Position numbers and translations under genes: made by a program. Below the pieces are notes generated by a model. It was not told where the DNA came from. It did not search any database and saw nothing but the letters and a program-made list of their open reading frames with translations. From positions 52,710 to 116,709 of the IMG/VR virus record IMGVR_UViG_3300042545_001167: a stretch of DNA of 64,000 nucleotides. The stretch is one strand, 5' to 3'. Source of the DNA: a virus. Shown piece by piece: positions 25,273-32,409 of this stretch (position 1 is its first letter; every line of letters starts with the position of its first letter).

Positions 25273-25436
25273 AAAAATTATTCTTAATTGGTCTATTAAT
25301 TATAAGATTGATTACCAATGATGGAGTATTTTTAAATGCCAGAAGAATACCACCAAGAAAACAATTCCCCGAAATCATCAGATTCATCAGAAGACCAGCC
25401 AAAAAAGGTAGGAAAAAATTTTCGTACTTTAGATAA
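25269..25436 (+). CDS. Possible short basic membrane peptide (55 aa)
   Basis: MKKLFLIGLLIIRLITNDGV gives a hydrophobic N-terminus followed by an arginine/lysine-rich tail (RRPAKKGRKKFSYFR). The ATG overlaps the upstream stop (ATGA). About 100 nt overlap another frame that I judge real (25336-25656), so one of the two may be chance; a nested two-gene arrangement as in spanins is possible. Confidence 0.3.
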   Translation: MKKLFLIGLLIIRLITNDGVFLNARRIPPRKQFPEIIRFIRRPAKKGRKKFSYFR

Positions 25437-25656
25437 ACTTATTGCGTCTTTAGTGATATGTACCTTAGGATATATTGGAGTTACTTTTTTAAATTGTAAC
25501 TTTATGGTTCCAGGTTCACTGGAAAGAGCAGATGCTTTAGGTGGTTTAGTAAATCCCCCACCATTAGATTGCAAAGAATCTGAAAGTAGAGCATACAATG
25601 CATTGTTTACTCTACTCACTGCTCTGTTAGGTCTTAAAGCGAAGATGGAAGATTAA
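25336..25656 (+). CDS. Membrane protein near the lysis genes, holin- or spanin-like size (106 aa)
   Basis: A polar N-terminus (30 aa, Ser/Pro/Asp-rich) precedes a transmembrane helix (about 38-55, LIASLVICTLGYIGVTFL). A proline-rich loop and a second hydrophobic helix near the C-terminus follow (NALFTLLTALLGLKAKMED). GGAG lies 9 nt before the ATG. It ends 4 nt into the convergent lysozyme stop, so the pair may act together in lysis. A holin role is inference. Confidence 0.6.
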   Translation: MPEEYHQENNSPKSSDSSEDQPKKVGKNFRTLDKLIASLVICTLGYIGVTFLNCNFMVPGSLERADALGGLVNPPPLDCKESESRAYNALFTLLTALLGLKAKMED

Positions 25657-26135
25657 GATACCCAGAGGTTCCCTTCCGCTTTTCTGCGTCTCGCTAATCC
25701 TGCCTCTACATTGCTACCAGGATTGCGGTAGAGATATAAAGCATCTGGAACTAAATTCCACTCTTTATTCTTCAATCTGCTCGTGATAGTATTAAACCCA
25801 CCAGCACCATAGAAATCAGCACCGAGATTGTAAGCAAAACTGAGAAGTGCTCCACGTTGATTATCATTCATTTCATTCCAATAAGGTATCTTTTGCAAAG
25901 AGGGTAGAAATCTATTTTCAACATCAAATAGCAATAAACTATCAGCATATTTTTGAGTAATAGTTCTTCCCATCTTAAAATAAGAACCATTAAAATCTCT
26001 AGTGCTTCCCCATCCTATTGTGATAGGAGGACCGCCAGTTTTTGGATCTGGATAGGCATTTAAATGACATCCCTCAAATTCTTTGATTAAATCAACACCA
26101 CATTGAGGGACTTTTAACTGTGATGTTGATTCTAC
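25653..26135 (-). CDS. GH24 lysozyme domain, expressible only by -1 frameshift
   Basis: This frame encodes 160 residues of a T4-type lysozyme: VDLIKEFEGCHLNAYPDPKT supplies catalytic Glu and Asp, PPITIGWGST supplies the Thr, and AGLARRRKAEGNLW is the usual C-terminal helix. The frame has a stop (TGA) at 26145-26147, just upstream of the A-run, and no ATG, GTG or TTG before the catalytic Glu; the first ATG (25973) would delete the active site. It joins the peptidase frame by a -1 shift at A AAA AAG (26135-26141), giving a 393-aa fusion. A one-base sequencing loss in the A-run is the competing explanation. Confidence 0.75.
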   Translation of the reverse strand, partial: VESTSQLKVPQCGVDLIKEFEGCHLNAYPDPKTGGPPITIGWGSTRDFNGSYFKMGRTITQKYADSLLLFDVENRFLPSLQKIPYWNEMNDNQRGALLSFAYNLGADFYGAGGFNTITSRLKNKEWNLVPDALYLYRNPGSNVEAGLARRRKAEGNLWVS

Positions 26136-26141
26136 TTTTTT
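26070..26141 (-). promoter_or_regulatory. Candidate programmed -1 frameshift site with pseudoknot
   Basis: Minus strand: heptamer A AAA AAG (26141-26135) in the zero frame, stop TAG directly after, then a 13-bp stem. Positions 26131-26119 pair with 26102-26090, with one G-U pair. The loop sequence TCCCTCAA (26110-26103) can pair with TTGAGGGA (26077-26070), giving an H-type pseudoknot with 8-nt and 12-nt connecting loops. The spacer of 3 nt is shorter than the usual 5-9 nt, but the lower A-U pairs can open. Confidence 0.65.
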
Positions 26142-26833
26142 ACATCAAAGATTCTACCCCATCCAGTTTTATCTTTACCATTTTCCAACCAACGATAAGT
26201 CAAATCAGACTTCTTATATACAGCACCTTTACCATTTGTTACTGGTCCAGTATATCCATCGTTCAGAGAACCGTAAGGATCATTTACAACATAGTCTTCA
26301 CCTTTCTTACCAATCACTACAACCATGTGCCCACCAGAAGGTGCAGATAGAGTACCGCGATGATAAATCCCGATAACAACAGGTCTCCCAGCGGCAAGCT
26401 CACGATCAAGATCAGAAAACCCAAGATTGTAACTAAAGTGTGACTTAACTCCATAACCATCCAAAACTTTTGTTTGGACAGAGTGATCAGTTGTATCACC
26501 AACTGCAAAGACTTTTTGGACGTAGGCGTCATCGCCCTTTGCTCCCTGAAGAGTTCCTGGTTTAAAGTACTCTAAACACATCGCACAAGAAGATGAATTA
26601 CAGGTTCTCTGTGCGTCTCTGTAATTATCTGTTTGTGGGAAATAAGGAACATTAAGAATTCCAGGAATTACTGGTTCTAATTTTGTTCTAAAAATTTTTA
26701 CCCAATTTGAAGTATCCTCAATCAAATCTGGATTCTTAATCGCAAGATCAACTTCAAGTTGTTCTACTGCAGCAACGTGCTTTGGATTCTTTGGATCGTA
26801 GTATTGAAAGAAGTTATGAAGATCTACTCTCAT
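26132..26833 (-). CDS. C39-like cysteine peptidase (233 aa; N-terminal part of frameshift fusion)
   Basis: A papain-fold peptidase of C39-like type: NVPYFPQTDNYRDAQRTCNS, then SSCAMCLEYF with the candidate nucleophile Cys, AAGRPVVIGIYHRGTLSAPS, GGHMVVVIGKKGEDYVVNDP with His and Asn/Asp of the triad. The ATG follows AGGAA. The zero frame ends FDVKK-stop on a slippery sequence, and the lysozyme follows in the -1 frame. The product may cut peptide cross-links of peptidoglycan, with or without the attached lysozyme. A late promoter lies 24 nt upstream. Confidence 0.8.
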   Translation of the reverse strand: MRVDLHNFFQYYDPKNPKHVAAVEQLEVDLAIKNPDLIEDTSNWVKIFRTKLEPVIPGILNVPYFPQTDNYRDAQRTCNSSSCAMCLEYFKPGTLQGAKGDDAYVQKVFAVGDTTDHSVQTKVLDGYGVKSHFSYNLGFSDLDRELAAGRPVVIGIYHRGTLSAPSGGHMVVVIGKKGEDYVVNDPYGSLNDGYTGPVTNGKGAVYKKSDLTYRWLENGKDKTGWGRIFDVKK

Positions 26834-26856
26834 TGTTCCTAACCGTTCAGTAAATC

Positions 26857-26865
26857 TATTTATTA
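26857..26865 (-). promoter_or_regulatory. Late promoter of the lysis fusion
   Basis: TAATAAATA on the minus strand (AATAAATA core, 7/8) directly follows the T-run of the terminator at 26865-26889. Confidence 0.6.
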
Positions 26866-26889
26866 AAAAAGGAGGGATAAACCCTCCTT
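26865..26889 (-). terminator. Intrinsic terminator of the peroxiredoxin operon
   Basis: Minus strand stem AAGGAGGG / CCCTCCTT with a TTTAT loop, followed by a T-run, 5 nt past the stop codon. Confidence 0.85.
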
Positions 26890-26893
26890 CTCA

Positions 26894-27421
26894 TCAGACC
26901 AATTCTTCTTCTAGAATAGTAGATTTAATATAACTATAGACATTTTCGGGAGTAGTCTCTTCATAAGGATCAGAGTCAGCATTATCACGCTGTCCTGCTT
27001 CAACAAACAGTTTTTCAATAATACCTTTGTCTACCACAGCAGCGTAACGCCAAGAACGCTCACCGAAGCCAAGATTTGACTTGCTAACGAGCATACCCAT
27101 TGAACGGGTGAAGTATGCATTTCCATCGGGAATCAGTTTTACGTTTTGAATATTTTGATCTTGTGCCCAAGAATTCATCACAAAACCATCATTAACAGAG
27201 ATGCAGTAAATAGCATCAATACCCAGTGCTTGAAACTCTCCAAACTTTTCCTCAAATCCAGGAAGTTGATATGCAGAGCAAGTAGGAGTAAATGCCCCAG
27301 GCAGTGAGAAAATCACAACACGCTTACCATCAAAAAGTTCTGAGGATGTACGAATTACGAATTCTCCAGATTCACGAAATACGAATTGGACTTGTGGAAC
27401 TTGATAACCTTCTTTACGCAT
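26894..27421 (-). CDS. Peroxiredoxin (Prx5/AhpC-TSA type)
   Basis: A 175-aa thiol peroxidase with the peroxidatic motif PGAFTPTCSAYQLPGFEEKF (Pro-x3-Thr-x2-Cys), VNDGFVMNSWAQDQ and GERSWRYAAVVDKGIIEKLF, as in type-5 peroxiredoxins. The ATG at 27421 is preceded by GGAGG at 5 nt. It would remove hydroperoxides produced by photosynthesis in the infected cell. It is the last gene of a unit beginning with two hli genes, which fits a light-stress role. Confidence 0.88.
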   Translation of the reverse strand: MRKEGYQVPQVQFVFRESGEFVIRTSSELFDGKRVVIFSLPGAFTPTCSAYQLPGFEEKFGEFQALGIDAIYCISVNDGFVMNSWAQDQNIQNVKLIPDGNAYFTRSMGMLVSKSNLGFGERSWRYAAVVDKGIIEKLFVEAGQRDNADSDPYEETTPENVYSYIKSTILEEELV

Positions 27422-27432
27422 TTTAACCTCCA

Positions 27433-27552
27433 TCAGAATACGCCAGGGATGATTTGACCAGTAGTGGCGTAAGTACCCATTGCAACGATAACTCCGATCA
27501 TTGCTGCCCAACCGTTAATACGTTCGGCACGTTCAGTAAAAAGATTTTTCAT
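27433..27552 (-). CDS. hli: High-light inducible protein, short form (39 aa)
   Basis: MKNLFTERAERINGWAAMIG contains the chlorophyll a/b-binding motif (Glu-Arg-x-Asn-Gly-x-Ala-Met), followed by a hydrophobic helix and TTGQIIPGVF. It is shorter than usual Hli proteins (often 40-70 aa) but has the complete single helix. It overlaps the upstream gene by 4 nt. Hli proteins bind pigments and protect photosystems. Confidence 0.85.
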   Translation of the reverse strand: MKNLFTERAERINGWAAMIGVIVAMGTYATTGQIIPGVF

Positions 27553-27824
27553 TTTGTTTCTCCTTGATAAGAATGGTGTTGTTTAAGTTCAGGATTAGAT
27601 TGAGAAGAAACCACAGGGTTTCTAGTTTTATTTTTGATGACGATAAACGCATCGTTCTGGTAAGTTACAGTTCCGTATGGTTTCGCCCACTTTGGATTAG
27701 CGTTGGGATTAGTAGCAGTTCCCGTAACTGCCACGCCACCAATGTTGACTTCCAATTCATCGTTAGTGTCCCATCCAAGTTTCTCAAGAGCAATCGCAAA
27801 TTGCCCTAACATTTCAGCACTCAT
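27549..27824 (-). CDS. Hypothetical protein between hli genes (91 aa)
   Basis: A soluble 91-aa protein (MSAEMLGQFAIALEKLGWDT, then a beta-rich GGVAVTGTATNPN and FIVIKNKTRNPV). Its start shares a base with the 28-aa gene stop, and its stop overlaps the short hli (ATGA). No domain recognised. Its location inside an hli-peroxiredoxin transcript suggests a photosynthesis-related role, unproven. Confidence 0.55.
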   Translation of the reverse strand: MSAEMLGQFAIALEKLGWDTNDELEVNIGGVAVTGTATNPNANPKWAKPYGTVTYQNDAFIVIKNKTRNPVVSSQSNPELKQHHSYQGETK

Positions 27825-27910
27825 CAGTAAGTTTCTGCGACTTTCTCTACAGCATAACCCAAAAGTACAAAAAAGGCAACTGCAGTGAGTGTGAAGATTA
27901 CTTCAGTCAT
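27824..27910 (-). CDS. 28-aa single-span membrane miniprotein
   Basis: MTEVIFTLTAVAFFVLLGYA forms one membrane helix; the tail is VEKVAETY. Start and stop overlap both neighbours by one base, which argues for real translation. The size and topology are like those of photosystem or cytochrome b6f small subunits, though no specific one is recognised. Confidence 0.5.
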   Translation of the reverse strand: MTEVIFTLTAVAFFVLLGYAVEKVAETY

Positions 27911-28119
27911 CAGAATACACCGAAGAAAAAGTTACCAGTTGCTGCATAAGAAATAATGCCTGCTACAAATCCCAGCATTGCCCAACGACCATTAGCAAGT
28001 TCTGCTCGTTCGTTGTGCGTCATCATCCCATACTTAATAGCATCAGCATCAGAGATGTACATTTGGGGTTCGCGGGCAAACATATTTTGTTGTCCACGAT
28101 CATTAGTCGTTACAGTCAT
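27910..28119 (-). CDS. hli: High-light inducible protein (69 aa)
   Basis: The 69-aa product has an N-terminal soluble part and the chlorophyll-binding helix NERAELANGRWAMLGFVAGI followed by SYAATGNFFFGVF, typical of cyanophage Hli. Start at 28119, the first gene after a consensus sigma-70 promoter. It probably protects photosystem II assembled with phage D1. Confidence 0.92.
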   Translation of the reverse strand: MTVTTNDRGQQNMFAREPQMYISDADAIKYGMMTHNERAELANGRWAMLGFVAGIISYAATGNFFFGVF

Positions 28120-28134
28120 TTTCGTTTTATTACG

Positions 28135-28149
28135 AATTGTTACACAATT
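28135..28149 (-). promoter_or_regulatory. Inverted repeat at the hli transcription start
   Basis: AATTGT-GTA-ACAATT, a perfect 6-bp repeat with 3-nt spacer that overlaps the last half of the -10 box. It could be a repressor site or a hairpin at the very 5' end of the mRNA. Confidence 0.4.
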
Positions 28150-28175
28150 ATATAGGAAAAATAAAGAGGTGTCAA
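28147..28175 (-). promoter_or_regulatory. Consensus sigma-70 promoter of the hli-peroxiredoxin unit
   Basis: TTGACA - 17 bp - TATAAT, full consensus, on the minus strand. The -35 box starts in the loop of the pstS terminator hairpin. Confidence 0.85.
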
Positions 28176-28182
28176 GCACCCC
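28157..28182 (-). terminator. Terminator after pstS
   Basis: Minus strand stem GGGGTG / CACCTC (one G-U pair), loop CTTGA, then TTTATTTTT. The stem is short, so termination may be partial. Confidence 0.55.
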
Positions 28183-28193
28183 CCTGTTATGAT

Positions 28194-29159
28194 TTACTTA
28201 CCGATACGACCAACAGCAATCTTTGCCTTGTTCAAGATAGACCCACTCAAAGGAACATAACCCAAATCATCAGCAAGCATCTGTGCCTTTCCACTTAGAG
28301 CATACTTAAGTGCTGATTGAATGTCACCAGTTTTGGCACCATTACCACTCTTATATGCAAGAACCCAAGTCAGAGTGGAGATTGGATAAGCACCAGCACC
28401 AGAAGGATTAGGATTTTCACCTGCAAGGTTGCTATCTAGAGTAATACTATTCAGAGCAGCAGCACCAGAAGTAGCAGAAGGAAGAACAAACTTACCTGCT
28501 TTGTTTTGAATTGCAGCAGCCTGGAGTTTGTTTACCTTTACAAATCCAGTATTCACATAACCAATAGAACCAGGAGTGTTACGAATGGTTCCTGCAACAC
28601 CTTCATTACCTTTACCACCAACCCCAACTGGCCAAGAAACAGACTTACCAACAGTCTTCCAAGATGCATCAAATGCGTTCAGAGAGTTGGTAAACGCAAA
28701 AGTAGTACCAGAACCATCAGAACGATGAACAACCCGAATAGGACCATTACCACAGTTAGGGAGTTGTTTCCAATCCTTAATCTCACCTTGGAAAATATCA
28801 ACCACTTGCTTCTGTGTCAGTTTCAGAGAGCATCCAGGTTTGTTGTATGCGACAGCAATCGTTCCACCCACCATAGGAATTTGAACGACACCACGCTTCA
28901 CTTGCTTTGCTTCTGATGCTTTGATGGGTTCATCGCTTGCTGCGAAGTCAACTGTGCCCGCAATGAATTGACGAACACCAGCACCAGAACCAACGGACTG
29001 ATAATTAACCCTACTCCCAGAAGTTCGTGCATAATCTTGGAACCATCGTTGATAAATCGGTGCTGGGAAGGTGGCACCAGCACCATTCAAAGCAGGTCCA
29101 GCAAATGCTGCAACAGGAGCAGCAACCAGACCAACAGCAATAAAGTTTTTGAGTTTCAT
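28194..29159 (-). CDS. pstS: Phosphate-binding protein PstS
   Basis: A 321-aa periplasmic phosphate-binding protein with signal peptide MKLKNFIAVGLVAAPVAAFA. Phosphate-site motifs include NGAGATFPAPIYQRW, QSVGSGAGVRQF, AASDEPI and VHRSDGSGTTFAFTN. The start at 29159 places the signal peptide at the N-terminus. PstS delivers phosphate to the host PstCAB importer. The upstream region has Pho-box-like repeats, matching known PhoR/PhoB control of pstS in cyanophages. Confidence 0.95.
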   Translation of the reverse strand: MKLKNFIAVGLVAAPVAAFAGPALNGAGATFPAPIYQRWFQDYARTSGSRVNYQSVGSGAGVRQFIAGTVDFAASDEPIKASEAKQVKRGVVQIPMVGGTIAVAYNKPGCSLKLTQKQVVDIFQGEIKDWKQLPNCGNGPIRVVHRSDGSGTTFAFTNSLNAFDASWKTVGKSVSWPVGVGGKGNEGVAGTIRNTPGSIGYVNTGFVKVNKLQAAAIQNKAGKFVLPSATSGAAALNSITLDSNLAGENPNPSGAGAYPISTLTWVLAYKSGNGAKTGDIQSALKYALSGKAQMLADDLGYVPLSGSILNKAKIAVGRIGK

Positions 29160-29183
29160 AAAAAGTGAATAACTTCGTAAGTA

Positions 29184-29228
29184 ATGATACTGGAAGACAA
29201 TCGTAAAGTCCACTAAGATTTGGTTAAG
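29184..29228 (-). promoter_or_regulatory. Putative Pho-box promoter of pstS
   Basis: Minus strand CTTAACCA (29221-29228, full match to PyTTAAPyPyW), 3 nt, then CTTAGTGG (29210-29217, partial), replace a -35 box. TATCAT (29184-29189) is a good -10, 20 nt further. This is the layout of a PhoB-activated cyanobacterial promoter. Confidence 0.55.
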
Positions 29229-29242
29229 GTTTTGATTGCCTA

Positions 29243-29271
29243 ATAAAAAACCACCCCAGAAAGGGGTGGTT
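29243..29271 (-). terminator. Intrinsic terminator of the porin gene
   Basis: Minus strand 9-bp perfect stem AACCACCCC / GGGGTGGTT, 5-nt loop, then a T-run, 24 nt after the stop. Confidence 0.9.
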
Positions 29272-29294
29272 CTACTCATTTTATGAGTTACTTA

Positions 29295-30797
29295 TCAGAA
29301 CGTGAACTTGGTCTGAATTACACCACCCCAACTAGAGGCATTGTCAACCAGACGTTGGTTGTCACTTGCATAGAAGACTGCAGGAGTGATGCTGATATTG
29401 TCAGACACTTGATACTTGTAGAAGACTTCAAGCATCGTTGCTTTTTCAAGATTAGTTCCTGTAGGAGCTTGACCAATAGCAACACCAGCAGAGTTACCCT
29501 TAGCAAATACATCTGCCCACTGAAGACCAGTGAACCAGGAGTCGCTATTGGTAGCATCGCTAACCGTACCACTTACATTATTCCAACCGTAGGCAGCAGA
29601 GATAGAAGGGACCCAACCAGACTGCTTAGGTTGCCAGTAAGCGTTGATAGCATAACCATTGGAGGTTTGACCAGGAACCAGAGTACCACCAGCACCGTTC
29701 AGACCGTTGTAGGTACGAACACGAGTACCTTCAGTACCATAACGATAACCAAAAGCAATACCGTAGTTAGTACCACGATAACCAATCTGTGCCAGAGTAT
29801 TCAGAGCACCAGATTCATCAAATTCACCTTTAGAAGAATCAGAACCATTCTGAGCAATGTAGTTTACACCAGCAACCAGACCTTGCTTACCTTTTTGCTT
29901 CCACATAGCACCGAAACCAGCACCAGTTGCCTTGTTATAGACACCAGGAGCGCCAGCAACTTGGAAGAAGTCAAGAATCTCAGACTTATAAGCAGTGGGC
30001 ATCCATGCCATCTCAGTGTTACGAACCTTAGCACCAGCAGTTAGAGTAGTGGTGTTATTGAACGCAGGGAACTGATAGTACAGACGATCAATAACTACGT
30101 TATCACCATTAGCACTTGAGAAGTTGTCTGCCTTGTCCAGTTTGAACAGTGAAGAAGAACTGCCGAACGGATCAGAACTGAAGTTAGAAGAACGAAGACG
30201 AGTACGAAGCAGGTCTTGTCCAGTAAACGAGGTATCAAAGTTCAGACGAACATCATAATTGAAAGCAGTTCGTGCGACATCATCAGTTGTAACATCAGTA
30301 GCACTACCTGCCTTAGTGCGGTAATCATCTACACCACCAAGAACAAAGGTTGCTTCACCACGAAGTTTGGTAGTGGTAGAGAATTGTTGTGCTTCTAGTT
30401 GACCAACTTGTGCTTCCAGTTTATCAACACGACCACGAATGACAGCAAGTTCCTGAGCAAATTCTGTTTGAAGACGCTTAAGTTCATCAGTAACTTCAGT
30501 CACACGGTCAAGACAAGCATTCAGAAGTGCTGCTGCTTCATAGCGAGTCATTGCCTTAGTGCCACCATAGGTGCCGTTAGGATAACCAGCTACGCAACCA
30601 TAACGCTCTACGAGGTTGCTGAGTGCCTGATATGCCCAATCGGAAGGTTGAACATCAGAGAATTGAGTGACGCTTGTTGCCTGTTCAGAGGAGTATTGAT
30701 TGACTGCTGCAATATTAAGGTCTGCGGCATTCGCAACAGCAGGAGCAACCATTCCCAGAGCAACAGGTGCAAGCATCAGTTGTTGAAAGAATTTCAT
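29295..30797 (-). CDS. Cyanobacterial SLH-domain outer membrane porin
   Basis: A 500-aa exported porin. Signal peptide MKFFQQLMLAPVALGMVAPAVANA is cut to 20 residues here (MKFFQQLMLAPVALGMVAPA and onwards). The SLH domain (about 45-100) has FSDVQPSDWAYQALSNLVER and GYPNGTYGGTKAMTRYEAAA. A coiled coil (ELKRLQTEFAQELAVIRGRV) links to a beta-barrel of OprB/SomA type ending in GGVIQTKFTF with a terminal Phe. It is a host-derived gene that may raise nutrient entry, likely phosphate given the adjacent pstS. The start at 30797 matches the signal peptide. Confidence 0.88.
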   Translation of the reverse strand: MKFFQQLMLAPVALGMVAPAVANAADLNIAAVNQYSSEQATSVTQFSDVQPSDWAYQALSNLVERYGCVAGYPNGTYGGTKAMTRYEAAALLNACLDRVTEVTDELKRLQTEFAQELAVIRGRVDKLEAQVGQLEAQQFSTTTKLRGEATFVLGGVDDYRTKAGSATDVTTDDVARTAFNYDVRLNFDTSFTGQDLLRTRLRSSNFSSDPFGSSSSLFKLDKADNFSSANGDNVVIDRLYYQFPAFNNTTTLTAGAKVRNTEMAWMPTAYKSEILDFFQVAGAPGVYNKATGAGFGAMWKQKGKQGLVAGVNYIAQNGSDSSKGEFDESGALNTLAQIGYRGTNYGIAFGYRYGTEGTRVRTYNGLNGAGGTLVPGQTSNGYAINAYWQPKQSGWVPSISAAYGWNNVSGTVSDATNSDSWFTGLQWADVFAKGNSAGVAIGQAPTGTNLEKATMLEVFYKYQVSDNISITPAVFYASDNQRLVDNASSWGGVIQTKFTF

Positions 30798-30830
30798 AAA
30801 TTTGTTTTTGTTTGTACTATAGGACAAATG

Positions 30831-30855
30831 TTAAGAATTACAACTGAATTCTTAA
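30831..30855 (-). promoter_or_regulatory. Inverted repeat in the porin leader
   Basis: TTAAGAATT (30855-30847) and AATTCTTAA (30839-30831), a perfect 9-bp repeat with a 7-nt spacer, just downstream of the expected transcription start. It also contains two CTTAA motifs like Pho-box half sites, 21 bp apart. Possible operator or mRNA hairpin. Confidence 0.5.
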
Positions 30856-30865
30856 GTACTTATTT

Positions 30866-30894
30866 AGTATAGAGGATTTCTTTTTGAATGTCAA
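30866..30894 (-). promoter_or_regulatory. Sigma-70 promoter of the porin gene
   Basis: TTGACA - 17 bp - TATACT on the minus strand, overlapping the last codons of the GT25 gene, 69 nt before the porin start. Confidence 0.75.
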
Positions 30895-31700
30895 GGATTT
30901 TGTTGGGCAGCAGAGTTTTCAGTGATGCGACCAAGATAAGGATCATAATTCATATAGTCTCGAATATCAATATTTGCCCCATTCTGTTCCCAGAAATTCG
31001 ATAGTGCCTTGTAGTTGCCTACATGGAAAGCATCAATATGCTCAGGATGAATTGAAGAACCCAATTCAATTCTATAGATTAGAAGTGGAATTGAGTAAGT
31101 ATTCCCAGAATTATAAATCAAATCGTCTGCAACTGGGCGAGGTTTAACTCCATTATCGAGACGATACTTATCACCTTTAACATGATATTTCAGTAATTTT
31201 TCTGCATGATGGCGATTAATCAAATAGCAAGCTGTAGAAAAATCATTCACAAATCTCTTGTGAAGTTTAACATGAATATCTCCAGTGCAAATAATTGCGA
31301 TTTGTACAACATCCCAATCATAAGGAATATGTGCATAGAAATCATCCCAAGTAAAATTCCAATACTTGACAAGATCTAAATTACAATCATCCTCCATAAT
31401 GATTGCATAGGGACTATCAGATGTCTCATACCAATACTTAATTGCTTTTAGGTGAGAAGTGATGCACCCAATCTCACCAGAAGTCATCATCTCAGGATAA
31501 CGACCAACTAAAATATCACTCAAATCATCATCTCTACCATCATATGCAGAGATACGAGTATAGTTTTCAACTTCCCAATATTTAAACTGAGACTCCATAT
31601 ACTCTTTCCTTTCAGGTTGTCCATCAAGGTTTAAGTAATAAATTGGACCTATATTATTGAGTTTGTATGTAGATTTATTTTTATCGTTTAATTCAAACAT
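30891..31700 (-). CDS. Glycosyltransferase family 25 (LPS-type)
   Basis: A 269-aa GT25 enzyme: PIYYLNLDGQPERKEYMESQ (N-terminal motif), SGEIGCITSHLKAIKYWYET and AIIMEDDCNLD with the acidic metal motif. GT25 members are LPS galactosyl- or glucosyltransferases and collagen galactosyltransferases. It is the last gene of the glycan operon and overlaps the GT6 gene by 8 nt; the following porin gene has its own promoter. Confidence 0.85.
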   Translation of the reverse strand: MFELNDKNKSTYKLNNIGPIYYLNLDGQPERKEYMESQFKYWEVENYTRISAYDGRDDDLSDILVGRYPEMMTSGEIGCITSHLKAIKYWYETSDSPYAIIMEDDCNLDLVKYWNFTWDDFYAHIPYDWDVVQIAIICTGDIHVKLHKRFVNDFSTACYLINRHHAEKLLKYHVKGDKYRLDNGVKPRPVADDLIYNSGNTYSIPLLIYRIELGSSIHPEHIDAFHVGNYKALSNFWEQNGANIDIRDYMNYDPYLGRITENSAAQQNP

Positions 31701-32409
31701 GATATTTGGAATTATTTTTTGCTAAGTGTACTATCTTTGGTTCAAATTCACAATACTCAGTAAATACTTCAGGATATGCATACTCAGAACCTAAAACATT
31801 TAGATGTTCTTTATTTTCGATGAAGAATTTATTCAAATGACTCTCATCATGCCAAACAGCAATTACATTATTCTTTAAATCAATATTGACTCTCTGCTCA
31901 AGTTCATCAATCATTTCAAGGATATTAGGAACTTTTCCTCCCCAAAGACAACCTTGATAATATACTGATAAATCATCATCCTCAGTTATATGGGCAACTG
32001 AAAGTGGATTAGTCTCAAATGCTCCAGGATATTGATTGTGTGGGGGCATTTGGAGAAAATGGCAAGGATGATGCACACCAAAGAATGATTTTGTAGTATC
32101 AAAAAATTCTTCTTCAGTAATGGTGTCCACAACTAAAGCATCAGCATCAATAAAGACAAACCAATCATTCTTTGCAATTTCTTCCTTTGCCTTTTGAATA
32201 ATCTCAAATCGTTTAAGAGTAACGTAAGGCCAGTCTAGATGTTCTTGCTTATATACCTTTACATCTTCAGGGAAATCACCTTCTCCATCCGTAAAAACTA
32301 AAAAAGTTTTTTCACTGTTAGGCAGAAAATACTCTTGAATATTCTCATAATACTTTGGAAGAAAATTTAAATATTTTCCAGTTCCAATAAAACAAATAGC
32401 AACTTTCAT
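31693..32409 (-). CDS. Glycosyltransferase family 6 (ABO-type)
   Basis: A 238-aa enzyme with MKVAICFIGTGKYLNFLPKY, the metal motif FVFIDADALVVD, and HDESHLNKFF, hallmarks of family GT6 (alpha-1,3 GalNAc/Gal transferases such as ABO). Vertebrate-type DxD is retained (bacterial members often have NxN). The ATG at 32409 shares a base with the fucosyltransferase stop. GT6 enzymes act on fucosylated acceptors, which fits the adjacent GT11 and GDP-fucose genes. Confidence 0.8.
   Translation of the reverse strand: MKVAICFIGTGKYLNFLPKYYENIQEYFLPNSEKTFLVFTDGEGDFPEDVKVYKQEHLDWPYVTLKRFEIIQKAKEEIAKNDWFVFIDADALVVDTITEEEFFDTTKSFFGVHHPCHFLQMPPHNQYPGAFETNPLSVAHITEDDDLSVYYQGCLWGGKVPNILEMIDELEQRVNIDLKNNVIAVWHDESHLNKFFIENKEHLNVLGSEYAYPEVFTEYCEFEPKIVHLAKNNSKYHV

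Noticed and set aside
25653-26135. Lysozyme as a decayed pseudogene or chance frame
   Set aside because: All catalytic residues and the C-terminal helix are intact and there is no further stop. The precise slippery site with structure favours programmed frameshifting, though a sequencing loss in the A-run remains possible.
29283-30044. Plus-strand frame of 253 aa antisense to the porin gene
   Set aside because: Low-complexity Ser/Thr composition that mirrors the porin codons, with no motif.
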